Assembly: GCA_014607495.2 (NCBI GenBank)
Contig: CP053160.1
Coordinates: 248,001-312,000, forward strand
Direction: 5' to 3'
DNA length: 64,000 nt
Origin: Carposina sasakii
Taxonomy: Eukaryota; Arthropoda; Insecta; Lepidoptera; Carposinidae
Under the pieces are notes generated by a model that did not search any database, was not told where the DNA came from, and saw only the letters and a list, made by a program, of their open reading frames with translations. Positions 1-9,972 of this stretch are shown piece by piece. The translations under genes were made by a program, and so were the position numbers. Each line of letters begins with the position of its first letter. Within the stretch, counting starts at the first letter, position 1.

Positions 1-22
1 ATATGTGTGTGTGTGTGTGTGT

Positions 23-79
23 GGACGCACCTCGTGGAAGGCAGCGTCCACGTTGAGCGGCGGTTCCTTGGCGCTGGTC

Positions 80-138
<59 letters not shown>

Positions 139-285
139 ACGCACCTCGTGGAAGGCGGCGTCCACGTTGAGCGGCGGTTCCTTGGCGCTGGTCTGTACCT
201 ATATGTGTGTGTGTGTGTGTGGACGCACCTCGTGGAAGGCGGCGTCCACGTTGAGCGGCGGCTCCTTGGCGCTGGTCTGTATATG
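23..285 (-). repeat. Triplicated 3' end of M-Ras exon 4 with splice donor and CA repeat
   Basis: On the minus strand the intact exon (229-357) ends [17 protein letters not shown] then GTGCGTCC and a run of CA dinucleotides. The same block (exon tail, donor, CA run) recurs at about 137-197 and 23-83. Copies differ from the exon only at synonymous third positions (GAG/GAA, GCC/GCT). Each extra copy is preceded by an AG in TACAG, and the piece from there to the donor is 48 bp, so inclusion would keep frame. The exon itself contains CCACATATACAG, resembling the intronic CA-TATA sequence, a likely pairing point for slippage or unequal exchange. Confidence 0.85.
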
Positions 286-3200
286 TGGCACCCGCAGCTG
301 CCGCGCGAGCTCGCGTCCCTCAGCCTCCGAAACCGCGCGGGCGTGGACTAAATCCGTCTGAAATTCGAGAATGGGTTTCCATAACTGAGGCCTGAGGACA
401 TCTCAACTCAACGCTTACTAGGGCCCCATTAACGCCTTTTGAGATAAATTTAAAAGAGTTTGACGTGATCAAAAAGTAAATATGTTTGAATTGAATAAAA
501 ATAAAGAATTTACCTATACACTTGTTGTCAAATCATTAAAACATGCCCATAGAATGAACTTGGTGAGAGCGAGATATTATGTTACATTGGTGCGACAACT
601 CCGCAGAGCTGTGTAATCAGTCTTAGACAAAGTTTGTTGTTGACACAAGGTGATTTAGACAAACTTTATGTTAATCCAAACCCTGTCCGACTAGAAAGGC
701 GCACGTCTAGCCAATGATGGCCGACGTGAATTGGCGCTAGTTAGTTATGTGTATGATTTCGTATACATAAAAATGATTATTCCGAAATCAGGCATAGGGG
801 AGCGATTCTTTGAAACGGCCTCTACCACTCTTTCGTTTCACAAAATAGTTCTTCTGAATGATGGCGCTAGAGTTACTATGCTTGACTACATTGTCTGCAA
901 ACCAAAACATGTTAGCCAGAGCTATGAGCGCCCCGTACCTTGTTCCCGGCCAGCAGCATCGGGTAGGTGTCGCGGTCCTTGACACGCAGGATCTGCGTGT
1001 GGAAGTGGCGGATGTTCTGCAGACTCTGCGCGTCCGTCACCGAGTAGACCAGCAGGAAGCCGTCGCCCTTGCGCATGTACTGCTCGCGCATGGCGCTGAA
1101 CTCCTCCTGCCCGGCCGTGTCCAGCACTGGAATCATCATCATCAACTGAACAAAGGCCTCCCTAAACAATTTCCATTCCGATCGGTCAGAAGCGGCTTGC
1201 ATCTACTTGGACTGTTGAGAGCTGGGTCTCAACCAGAAACGGACGAGGGGTGCGTGCGCGAGGCGGCGGCATCCGGCGGGCATCGGTGCCGGACTCGCAA
1301 GACGGACGCCACAGACGTCGGGTGATTTAAATTTTCGTTTTTAAACTATTTATATTTGTAACGGTAATTAAACCAGCCTAAAATACAGTCCGCTTTTTTA
1401 TTTACACTATACGAGGATCCTAACCGGACTATTAGGTACAAATCAGTGTTCTACACATACTTACCATCAAGTATACACCACTGGCCATCCACCTCCGTGT
1501 GTTGTATGTAGGAGTCCTCAATGGTGGGGTCATAGTCAGTGACAAACAGCTTCTGGAAGAACTGGATGGTGATGGCGCTCTTGCCGACTCCACCGTCACC
1601 CACCACCACGAGCTTCACCTGCAGAGGAAAATGAAGATATGCGTGTGTGCAGCAGTACAAACTTCACTGCATGTATTCTGCCATTGGCTATCTAAAAGTT
1701 CTAAATCCATGTCTTAAGTAAAGATATTCTACTTGTATGCTATCTCTACTCGTATCACCAAGTCATGGTTCAACTCAATTTGTATGTTTGGAAATACGAA
1801 AAAGTTTGGTGATACACATATAAAATCAATTACTTACCAAGCACATGGTATCACAATGCATCTAAAACTATGACCTTTTTGTGACATGTATTAAAAACTT
1901 TATTTCACCTCATGTTAATGATGATTCAATAATGCCAAAGAATCAAAACTTTAACCAGGGAATGGCATCTATGGGGCAAATGTATTTACTAGAAGTTTTT
2001 TTAATAAATAACCATTGTAACTAACTGATTGTAATAAATGATTAATAAATAACAAACTTCTATAACAATTACAAGATATTTATAATGCTAAAACTCAGTG
2101 CAATTGAGGATATCGGAAGGCTAAATAAGATTGTACAAACACACATTTAAAGGTATAAGCAAGCAAATAGACACACACATACATTGTCAATATCTTTGAA
2201 AATATCTGCCATTTTCCAAAACACAAATATTTCAACTCTGAAAACAAAATTAAGAAGCTTCATAAACAAATAACTGCAACTAAATAAAACCTAACCAATA
2301 AATAAATAAATAGCTGATTCTGTAAGTATTGACCATCACACTTAATGATAAACTTAAAGTTAGTTTATATATGTCCCTCTCCATTCATAATGTATATGTC
2401 TAACACAAGAAGGGGCAGGTGAATGAAATTTCAAGTTTATATTTAAATGTCCTGGTCAGAATCGAACACATATGGTGTTATTCTAAAAGAATATAAGCAT
2501 CATTTAAGCGAAACATCGCCTATATTTGACAGATATTCTATACATTTTGCTGTCAAATGTCATATTTAAAATGAGTCTAATTTTAGGTGCTCTTTTGTAA
2601 TAACACTGATAGTTTTTAACTAAAAACCTGTCCCCTATATGTTAGTTCTTTAGTGTAGTGTAAGTAACAATTAACTACAGTAAACTTGTATAAGACATAT
2701 AATTCAAAAGTGATGACTATGATTAAAAAAATCAATGTTAACTATGTTTTCTGTCCCCATTCATATTGAAAAAGCCGACAAGTGCGAGTTGAACTCGCGT
2801 GAAGAGGGTTCCGTACGATGTTACCTATCATGTTTTTTTAAATCTGACAAAAAGTTGGTACGCACAATATTGAGTGATTTACCGTTATTTTAATATCATG
2901 GACTTCTTATAGGTTTTCCTATAATCTATAAGGAGAAAACTAATTTCTGTATTTTTTTCAAAATTTTAGGTTCAGTAGTTTCGGAGATAAGGGGGGGGGA
3001 ATGGTCAATTTTCGTCTATTTTCTTGAATAACTTGGAAACTATTTATTTTATAATTACAAAAAAATACATTTAAGATCTTCTCAACAAGACCTTTCATTT
3101 GATATGCCACACGATGCAGTTTTCAGAATTTTTTTTTTTAATTTTCCCCTTCCCCCCCCAAAAATGACCCCCCATATACAGATTTCATCTGCTCACGTCA

Positions 3201-4633
3201 CACCTCTGTGTTTGGGTCACAGGAATTGATATGTGTACCAAATTTCAACTTAATCGGTCTAATAGATTCGGAGATAATTGACTGTAAGCGACGGACGGAC
3301 AGACACACGAGTGATCCTATAAGGGTTCCGTTTTTGTATTCAGACGTACGGAACCCTAAAAATATTAAACTCTATTATTGTTTGTGAAATCTTAATGCCT
3401 AAATCTGCAAATGTTTTAACTATGTATATTTGTTATTAATATGTTACTTATTATAAAATTTATCATGTAAGAAAGTAAATCAGTAGAGGGACTAGAGGGT
3501 CTTGGTGTTTTGTAGGCGATGGGCTGACCACCTGTCACTACTAACCGATCATCTGAACTATACCCTCATATTTGGTCAGAAGTGGCACCATGGGGTTCCA
3601 TCGGCCCGTAGTGCTCTGCCTACCTCGTAAGGGATAAAGGCGTGATTATATGTATGTATGTATGTAAGAAAGTAAATATAATAGTGAAATCCAGCCATAG
3701 TAAATAATGGGGGATGCCCAACAAATATACACTGTGCTACATTCTATCAACTGAGTACCTACTAAATAAAACAAGTAACACAACCTTTTTTACCTATCTT
3801 CCTATAAATAACTGAACATAGTTATGCAAACGGGAACCAACCCACATATACAGTAACATCAAATTCTAACAAAATTTACAGATTATTTTGATGTTTACAA
3901 GGTTGATAGAAAGTTCATTTTTGAATGCTACATTTATGGGTTGGTTCTCGTTTGCATAACTACGTCCTACTGTAAACTGAGGTTACCATCAACAGGATTG
4001 TTTTCATTTTGTGACACCACTATATGCAGGATAGTGACATCTCACTTACACAATGCAAACATTCCTACTTTAAATTATTGGTACTGGAATGTAAGTCAGC
4101 CTGAAATGCCTAGAAAGTCTTGGAACTTTATAGTTGATGCATAATATGTCTAAAGAAATGTATAGAAATTTGTACTCAGTTTACCTAGCTAGTAAGCAGT
4201 TGAATCGAGAATTTCATAGATGAATTTAAACATACCTGCACCCGTTTGATGAATTTTGGTGAGAGTGTAATATCTCACTTTTAAACATCAAATTCACAGA
4301 GATATTAATAACTAGATAAACTAAGTGTATGTACTCTGCATGCAAAAATAGACTTAAGAATTAGAATAGAGACTCGTTCTCGAGCCAGGACTAAATGAAT
4401 TAGGGCTGATAGAAGTGGTTTGCAATCCCTTTTTACACACCAAGTAGAAATAATTGCCTTGTCTAGTTATTACTTAGCTCTGTGGATTTGACGTTTAAAA
4501 GTGAGACATCTCGCTCTCACCAAATTCAACATACGGGTGTTGGAGTCTGGAGCTTTATATTCGTGAGATAATATTTGATTTATTACGCACATACCGTGGG
4601 AAGGTTTTCATTAGGAGGTCCGGGGCGCGTCAT
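229..4633 (-). CDS. MRAS: M-Ras small GTPase, 4 coding exons visible, 3' end off window
   Basis: Ras-family GTPase that switches between GTP and GDP forms at membranes. Coding exons on the minus strand are 4595-4633, 1465-1618, 939-1126 and 229-357, joined at GT-AG sites with phases 0, 1 and 0; together they give 170 codons. Visible motifs are the P-loop GDGGVGKS, switch [10 protein letters not shown], switch [13 protein letters not shown], the guanine-specificity motif NKTD and TSAK. The short N-terminal extension ending ENLPT, the FFQK stretch after the P-loop region, and DGQWCILD match M-Ras better than R-Ras or Ras64B. Mammalian M-Ras has about 208 residues, so roughly 35-40 residues including any prenylation signal lie left of position 1. 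To my knowledge Drosophila lacks a clear M-Ras, so its presence is a useful marker. Intron 1 is about 3 kb and full of repeats. Confidence 0.9.
1619..2801. other. M-Ras intron 1, proximal part, no gene seen
   Basis: AT-rich intronic DNA between the 1465-1618 exon and the repeat starting near 2802. No reading frame, splice-supported exon or strong repeat was recognised. The intron continues to 4594 through the repeats listed separately. Confidence 0.6.
2802..3357. mobile_element. Interspersed repeat with short inverted ends
   Basis: The stretch starts AGGGTTCCGTACG and ends CGTACGGAACCCT, so the outermost 13 bp are inverted. The body includes poly-A/T tracts and a GACGGACGGACAGAC-like segment. 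Sequences of this kind are scattered widely in lepidopteran genomes as non-coding repeats. The class (SINE, LINE tail or DNA element) cannot be settled here. Confidence 0.55.
3488..3665 (+). repeat. Dispersed repeat family 1, copy 1, ending in (TATG)n
   Basis: Shares TAGGCGATGGGCTGACCACC, GTCAGAAGTGGCACCATG and GGGATAAAGGCGTGATTATA with two inverted copies at 22728-22990 and 33238-33502. Each copy abuts a TATG/CATA microsatellite at the same side, as described for some microsatellite-associated mobile elements of Lepidoptera. No coding capacity. Confidence 0.7.
3818..3972. mobile_element. Small palindromic MITE in M-Ras intron 1
   Basis: CATAGTTATGCAAACGGGAA near the left end is matched in inverted form at about 3940-3972 (GGTTGGTTCTCGTTTGCATA). 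Arms are about 35 bp with few mismatches around a short AT-rich centre. Confidence 0.6.
4239..4541. mobile_element. TIR element (MITE) in M-Ras intron 1
   Basis: The left arm (4239-4323) and right arm (4458-4541) are inverted copies over about 85 bp, sharing ACACCCG termini, TTGGTGAGAG and CTCACTTTTAAAC. The centre is unrelated AT-rich DNA. The element ends about 53 bp from the first-exon donor. A related single-arm fragment occurs near 557-610. Confidence 0.65.
4595..4633 (-). CDS. MRAS: First coding exon of M-Ras, 13 codons
   Basis: Too short for ORF calling. The reverse complement reads [13 protein letters not shown] followed by a GTATGTG donor at 4594. It joins in phase 0 to the acceptor TGCAG at 1619-1623, giving [15 protein letters not shown]. 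Mammalian M-Ras has a similar DNLPT segment just before its KLVVVGDGG. The ATG at 4631-4633 is the only start that fits. The 5' UTR upstream was not resolved. Confidence 0.8.
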
Positions 4634-4639
4634 CCTGGC

Positions 4640-7050
4640 AATGTGCTAGCCAACCACTTGCTTCGTACTCGTACTTCCTCATGTATTATTATCTAAATCA
4701 CGCACAAAATAATAACAAAGGACTTTATTACATATCAAATTGGAATAATTCCTAAAGTAATTTTTCTAATGTTGGCAGTGTAAATTCGATGACGCCAGAA
4801 GAGGCTCGGTCTCTCGGCGGTTAGTGCAATATTTTGCGACTTACCTCATTGTAAGTAGAAAAAATGTTGGATTTTATTTGCCTAGGACGGAATATTGTAA
4901 ATATAGTATAAAATCAGTTGTTTAATTAACTATAACGAACTACGACGAATCAACACACCCATTTTCAGTTTATCAATAAAAGTGACATTTTGATTTTTTT
5001 TTTTTTGACCGCAGAAATGTGACAGTGACAGCCAATAGTGCCAACTAAACGGCATGATCAAACCAAGCGGATCAAACACCTTACATGCATGACCGACAAC
5101 CAGCATCTGGCTCCATGGACACCAAAGTGGATACAATAGCCGGTAGGTAAACAACACACTTATCTCACACTAGCATACCATCCCCGAACGCATAATGTGG
5201 TACACACGGAAATGGTCGCCGCCAAATGCAAGGCCGTACAAACTACGCCTAGTAGAGCCTGGTTGGCACGCAGTAATGACTTCCCGTTTCAAAGCAGTGT
5301 AAGAATTATTGTGAGGTAGGTGGTACTCGCCGATCATAGAAATGGCTGAAAGGGGCGCCGCACCGTCCCCTAGTCAATGAAGGAAACAGGGCAGGGAGAA
5401 AAACAGGAACACTCGCTCGAGCTTCCCAAAAATCTATTACCTACCTATATAAAAATTTTCCGGACCGTTTTCGCGACCTGAAACTTAGACGAGTGTTCTT
5501 ACGTATGACGTAGACATTCGATAAGAAAGGATTTGCCGAAATTCCCACAGGAACGATGAAAACGGGACTTTCAAAATTACCGCGGACGAAGTCGTGGGCG
5601 GCCGCTAGTTTAGGGACCTAACCATGTATTATCATGGTTAGATTGTAGATAAATTAACAGGTAAATAAATTAATACCTACAATAATAATAAAATAGTACC
5701 TACTTATAAGTAAAACATTTTACCATAACGTCGTCTAAATGCAAGACGCTGTGTGATAGCATAAATTATGTCCCCATGAAACATGCATGGGCACGCGCCG
5801 CGCCGCTGCCAGGAGCCTCGCCCACCCATTTGTTTACTTTGAAATATCGCCGGGGAATCACTATGATTAATATTATACCAATTTATCATGGATTCTAAAC
5901 ACCACATACCTCTTTAAAAAGCCTCGTTTATGAAAACCAGAAGATAGCGTTGAATGTCCTTTTATTTTATACTCTACTTACTTTATATTACTCATGCCTT
6001 ATTTATTAGTAATCGATCGAACAAAATATTCTCACATTTTTACTATTTCTACGATATGTCGGCTACGCTTTCGTAGTGATTTACTACGAAAACTTGTAGC
6101 ACTTCGTAGCACAATGTAGTTTGCTACGCGCTACATAATGTCGCGTCGCCTATTTTCCTACGAGATTGGTCTAGTTGACCCAAGTTGGCTCCTCCCTCCT
6201 ACTTACTGTATCACTATAGGCTTTGGTAATAGGTAATAGATTATATTTTTAAGGTACGTTCTAAGCTGTTCTAAGCTTAGATATAAGGTTCTAAGCGTCT
6301 AACTAGCATAAGTAACAGCTTTAAAAACACTTGCTAGGTAGTAGGTATAATAATGAACTAGGTAACTGAAATATCGTATTTTCCAAAATAAACAGCAGGT
6401 TAAATTATTATCACTGAATAATTTGCTTCATTGAGCGAGCAATTAAGCTTTTCAGTTATAACACTAAAAATATTATTATTATTTTTATGCCAAAATCAAA
6501 AACACAACACGTCCCACACGAGTCAGTGATGAATAACGATAGAAAAACTCTTAATGCTTATAATTTTGACCATGAAATACAAAGTAGCTAGAATAGGCTA
6601 GTTAATTGAGTTGATATACCTCGCTGCATCAGATCAAAGCAGTTTGATCCAGTTCGGTGCACAGATATCACGATTGCAATCAGATCAAATGGGAATATAC
6701 TAGTCAAACAAAATAGGGGCCACTCTATGCAAAAATGAAATATCATTGGTTGCTTAGACTTTTCATTAGTTTCGCATATAACTACATTTTAAGAAACAAA
6801 AGAAAAGCTGTAGCCATTTTTTTTGCGGAAGGGCACAAAGATTCTGATCTGCCGTGTGTTAAGATGCTTAGGATAGCCTACATTTACCTACAGAGCGGTA
6901 TACTGCCAAGCGTCTGCGAAGTTTCATAAAAATCCGTTTTTAAATGTTTTAGCGTAAAGTATCTATGGTAGGTAACGAAAACCTATTCTCAAAGTTTCAC
7001 ATTTTATAATCTTAGTAGAATTTCCGATAACATTTGATTTATATTAAAAG
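4640..7050. other. Intergenic DNA upstream of M-Ras
   Basis: Divergent intergenic space between M-Ras and the kelch gene. It must hold the M-Ras promoter and 5' UTR but no firm promoter motif was recognised. A repeat fragment lies at 5436-5612. About 6060-6165 is rich in short TAGCAC/CTACGA words. No credible coding region. Confidence 0.5.
5436..5612 (+). repeat. Dispersed repeat family 2, copy 1
   Basis: Ends in CGCGGACGAAGTCGTGGGCG followed by GCCGCTAGT, a hallmark end of a common lepidopteran interspersed repeat. It also shares CCTGAAAC, GACGTAGACAT and GATAAGAA with the inverted copy at 18640-18790. Non-coding. Confidence 0.55.
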
Positions 7051-7051
7051 C

Positions 7052-7290
7052 TAGTGGACGCCCGCGACTCCGTCCGCGTGGACTACAGAAAAAACTAAAT
7101 ATCGAAATTATCCGGGATAAAACCATTTTCCCGGGAATAAAAAGTAGCCTATAAGTTAAGTGGGACCTGTTACAATATTACTGAAAACTGCATCGAAATC
7201 GGTTTAGCCGTATCTGAGATTATCGTGCATAAACGCACAGACAAACAGATAGATATAGAAGAAGATATCGGTCAAGATTATAGGGTCACT
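7052..7290 (-). repeat. Dispersed repeat family 2, related copy
   Basis: Begins with the inverse of the family end (CTAGTGGACGCCCGCGACTC) and continues with AAAAAGTAGCCTATAAGTTA and ATCGAAATCGGTTTAGCCGT, words repeatedly met in lepidopteran interspersed repeats. No reading frame. Confidence 0.55.
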
Positions 7291-7529
7291 CTCATATACA
7301 TCTTACCCTTAGTTCATCCCCCAAGGGTGAGGAGGGTGGGGCCTTTCACGATGTGTCAAATCCAACTCTAGTAATGTTACTAAATTATTCATCAGAGCAC
7401 CAACGTATACTTCTGGTCACGTTCAAGGGAAATAAATTGAATAGTTTTGTAAGCTCACGTTAACTGGACACCCTTCCAATAATACATATAATTCTATGTA
7501 TCTCTCTGACTATGGGCAAATACCCCCCA

Positions 7530-7606
7530 TGGCAGTCTTGTGGCGTGCCCCGGGGGAGGCCTACGTCCAGCAGTGGACTACAATAGGCTGATAATGATGA
7601 TGATGA
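7530..7606 (-). repeat. RTE-type LINE 3' tail fragment
   Basis: Contains GTCCAGCAGTGGAC next to AGGCCTACG and ends in a GATGAT run. The same CCACTGCTGGAC...AGGCCT signature flanks the RTE reverse-transcriptase fragment at 16940-17270 and occurs at 11938-12185. Confidence 0.5.
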
Positions 7607-8340
7607 CATATAACTGCAACATTCCGATCATCAAAGCTTGTAGGATGGGTGTGCCAGTGCCAAACCAGGTACCAGTAGTTGACCACTATCATGTTCAATT
7701 GAATAAAATAAGAAAAGGCGGGCATTTTTTGAAAATTTTACAGTTTTATTATGTTACCTAGTCAGTTACCAACCTTTCGGACACAATTTTGGTGAGGGTA
7801 AACGAAAAGTATTGCTTTCACGCTCTTTTTGTCAGACCATGTCTCGTTCACTTGCCTTCCGGCAGCCATCACAGTTAGAAGTGCACGTCGTTAAGGTAAG
7901 TTAAATCTTTAAAAACAACATATTATTTCCTAATTATTGTCATAAAGTTGTATTATTATGAAGATTTATTATTGACTTGAGTGCTATGAATTATTATTTA
8001 ATAAAAACAATGGCATTATCAAGTATTTTTGAAGGTGGTTAACTACTGGAACACTCGTTGTACCGGGTACCTATTCTTGACCAAATGGTTTGCAACTGGT
8101 TGTCTATGGTCTTTTCTTTTTTTATATATTTTTTCATAGCAATGCATTTGTTTGATAATTTAGTACTAACAGCCTATGGATAAATCCGTTTTATACGATG
8201 TGCTCCAGTAATTGACCACTGGTTTGCTATTGGTACACAGCAAGTGTTCCTGTAGTTGACCAGATTAAAGTTTAACTTTATTTCTCCTTGATTAAGATAA
8301 AAGATGCCTCCCAAAGACATTTTTCAAATACTCTGAGGAG

Positions 8341-9037
8341 GCCTTTAGGCGCAAATTGTCAAATTCGCAAATTGTCAAGCGGTCGCAATCAGTCAAATTC
8401 GCATATTGTCAAATTCGCAAATTGTCAGATTCGCAAATTGATAAATTCGCAAAATGTCAAGCGGTTATCGATTTGAAGTAAGCCTTAATATATGCATGAA
8501 TGGTCCGAACAGTATGCAGGATGAATAAAAAATATGCATAAGACGTATCGTGTATGCGAATACCTTAAATTTAATAACAATTATTAATAAAGAAATGGAA
8601 AAAATTCCTCACCCGGGTGGGAATCGAACCCACGACCTCTGCATTCCGCGTGTCAGTGCTCTAACCACTGAGCCACCGGGTCAATTACTCGGATGACGAA
8701 TTTTACCATCTCTTTTCCAAATTACATATTGGCAACGTTATTTTTCATCTTGATAGCTATACACTAGCCAAATCTCGGCAAACAAAGCTGAATCCCTCAG
8801 CACAATGTTTAAAGATGAAAGATTTAATAACAATGTATCTATGCATCCATAAATAATTTAAAATTAAAACAATTTATATCTGCTTACGGTCCATTCATGC
8901 TTATATTAAGGCTTGATTCAAATAAATAACCGCTTGACTATTTGCGAATTTGGTAATTTGCGAATCTGACAATTTGCGTATTTGACAATTTACGAAATTG
9001 ACTAATAGCCACCGCTTGACAATTTGCGCCTAAAGGC
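8341..9037. mobile_element. Foldback-like element with iterated arms, nested
   Basis: The left arm (8341-8507) and right arm (8887-9037) are inverted copies. Both are built from imperfect repeats of about 17-18 bp, of the form AATTCGCAAATTGTCA. The outer edge is GCCTTTAGGCGC on the left and GCGCCTAAAGGC on the right; the inner arm holds AAGCGGT and TTAATATATGCATGAATGG. The centre contains a tRNA-derived SINE. The organisation resembles foldback transposons, whose long TIRs consist of tandem repeats. Confidence 0.7.
8575..8790 (-). mobile_element. tRNA-derived SINE, family B, copy 1
   Basis: On the minus strand GGTGGCTCAGTGGTTAGAGC (A box) and GGGTTCGATTCCC (B box) give a pol III internal promoter. 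The tail runs TTTCTTTATTAATAAT. The copy at 30697-30905 is alike across the whole unit, including about 110 bp upstream of the tRNA-like part. This repetition and the extra conserved flank argue against a functional tRNA gene. Confidence 0.8.
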
Positions 9038-9044
9038 TTTCAAA

Positions 9045-9176
9045 TGGCCCGACAAAGAAGATGTTATATGGTATAACCGTGACAGCATCGTCGAAGTTAT
9101 AGAAGAATCTGTCCCGATAAATACTAGAGCTTCCTACAAGGTGGAAGAGATGCCCAAATTTTTACAATGGATATAA
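9045..9176 (+). pseudogene. Coding remnant inside the 2.2 kb transposon
   Basis: 43 sense codons before a TAA, beginning WPDKEDVIWYNRDSIVEVIE and ending KFLQWI. Amino-acid composition and placement suggest the C-terminus of the element's own protein, cut from its N-terminal part by the foldback insertion. The short acidic/aromatic segment followed by a PINTRASY-like stretch resembles C-terminal tails of some Tigger-type transposases, but this is a weak impression. Confidence 0.45.
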
Positions 9177-9825
9177 TATAAACTTGTTCTAAACCAATTT
9201 TATCTTTTAAAGGATTTTCAGTTAGTTTCAAAATAAGATTAAGTAAAATTCAAGTAACATGATGAGACTGATTTATTTCATTCTATGTAGGTACTGTATA
9301 GGTGATACTCATTAAAATTTAAGTATAAAGTTATTTTTCTTTAGTAGTTTGTTAATAAGTGTTTCTAAACTTAAAGTTTTAATCTGACCTGTTAGTTATT
9401 GTAGTTAGTTACTATACCTATACCTTCGACTGTACCATTAAAAATTAGTTGTAACTTAGTCTTAAATATAAGTTTTCAGCCATTACCTGCATGAAAATTA
9501 TTTTGTATATCAAAATAATTGTTTTATTTTCAATTAGCTACCTTTTCTTCATTAGTTTTTCAGTGGTCAACTATTGGTGCAAAAGTGGTCATCTATCGGA
9601 GCGCACTGGTCAAACTTAGGCTCATTCCCGTTTTTGGCATTGTTTATGTTATAAATAAAAAACTTACATATTTAGATTCAAATAATTTATCAATATTGTA
9701 GCCTAAGTAAACAATAAATAACTTTATATGTTCATTTCTATGTAAAAACTATAAAATAAAGGTTGAGAACATTTCAAAGTCAAAATTTGCCCTTAACTGG
9801 TTTGGCACTGGCACACCCATCCTAT

Positions 9826-9972
9826 ATCTGTCGTGGCCAAATCACTCATGAAATGGTCGGTTAGGTTAGGTTAGTATCATGAAATGATCAATTCATTATC
9901 ATCATATGGTCAAGAGCATTTTGATCATTTCATGATATAAATAATTCAACGATATGGCCACGACATATCCAC
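9826..9972. mobile_element. Small palindromic MITE
   Basis: The left edge TATCTGTCGTGGCCA is inverted at the right edge (TGGCCACGACATATC). Inner words TCATGAAATGATCA and TGATCATTTCATGA also pair. It contains a 14-base TTAGG-like run, too short to mean telomeric origin. It directly abuts the 2.2 kb transposon. Confidence 0.55.

Larger units (their letters stand above)
7643..9822. mobile_element. 2.2 kb TA-flanked DNA transposon with 26-bp TIRs, internally rearranged
   Basis: Both ends carry an identical inverted terminus of about 26 bp beginning GGATGGGTGTGCCAGTGCCA and are flanked by TA (7641-7642 and 9823-9824), as in Tc1/mariner and pogo elements. Motifs like AGTTGACCAC or TTGACCA occur near both ends (about 7676, 8077, 8205, 8248 and, inverted, 9563, 9587, 9606), spaced like transposase-binding repeats. 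Near 8304 there is an ATG-led stretch (MPPKDIFQIL), and at 9045-9176 a coding-like remnant. Between them sits a palindromic insertion (8341-9037). Interpreted as a degraded or non-autonomous transposon of the Tc1/mariner-pogo group. Confidence 0.7.

Noticed and set aside
5..361. Plus-strand open frames rich in Cys-Val repeats
   Set aside because: They translate the CA/GT microsatellite and the antisense of the M-Ras exon; the minus strand carries the real reading.
858..1325. 155-codon plus-strand frame
   Set aside because: It is antisense to the M-Ras switch II exon, which has perfect family motifs on the minus strand.
8344..8460. Regular repeats resembling a CRISPR array
   Set aside because: Units are contiguous and imperfect without unique spacers, inverted in the other arm, and the genome is eukaryotic.
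8600..8690. tRNA gene
   Set aside because: A and B boxes are present, but the sequence recurs with the same non-tRNA flanks at 30697-30905 and lacks a proper anticodon stem, so it is a SINE head.
9868..9884. Interstitial telomere repeat (TTAGG)n
   Set aside because: Fewer than three units, inside a small palindromic element.
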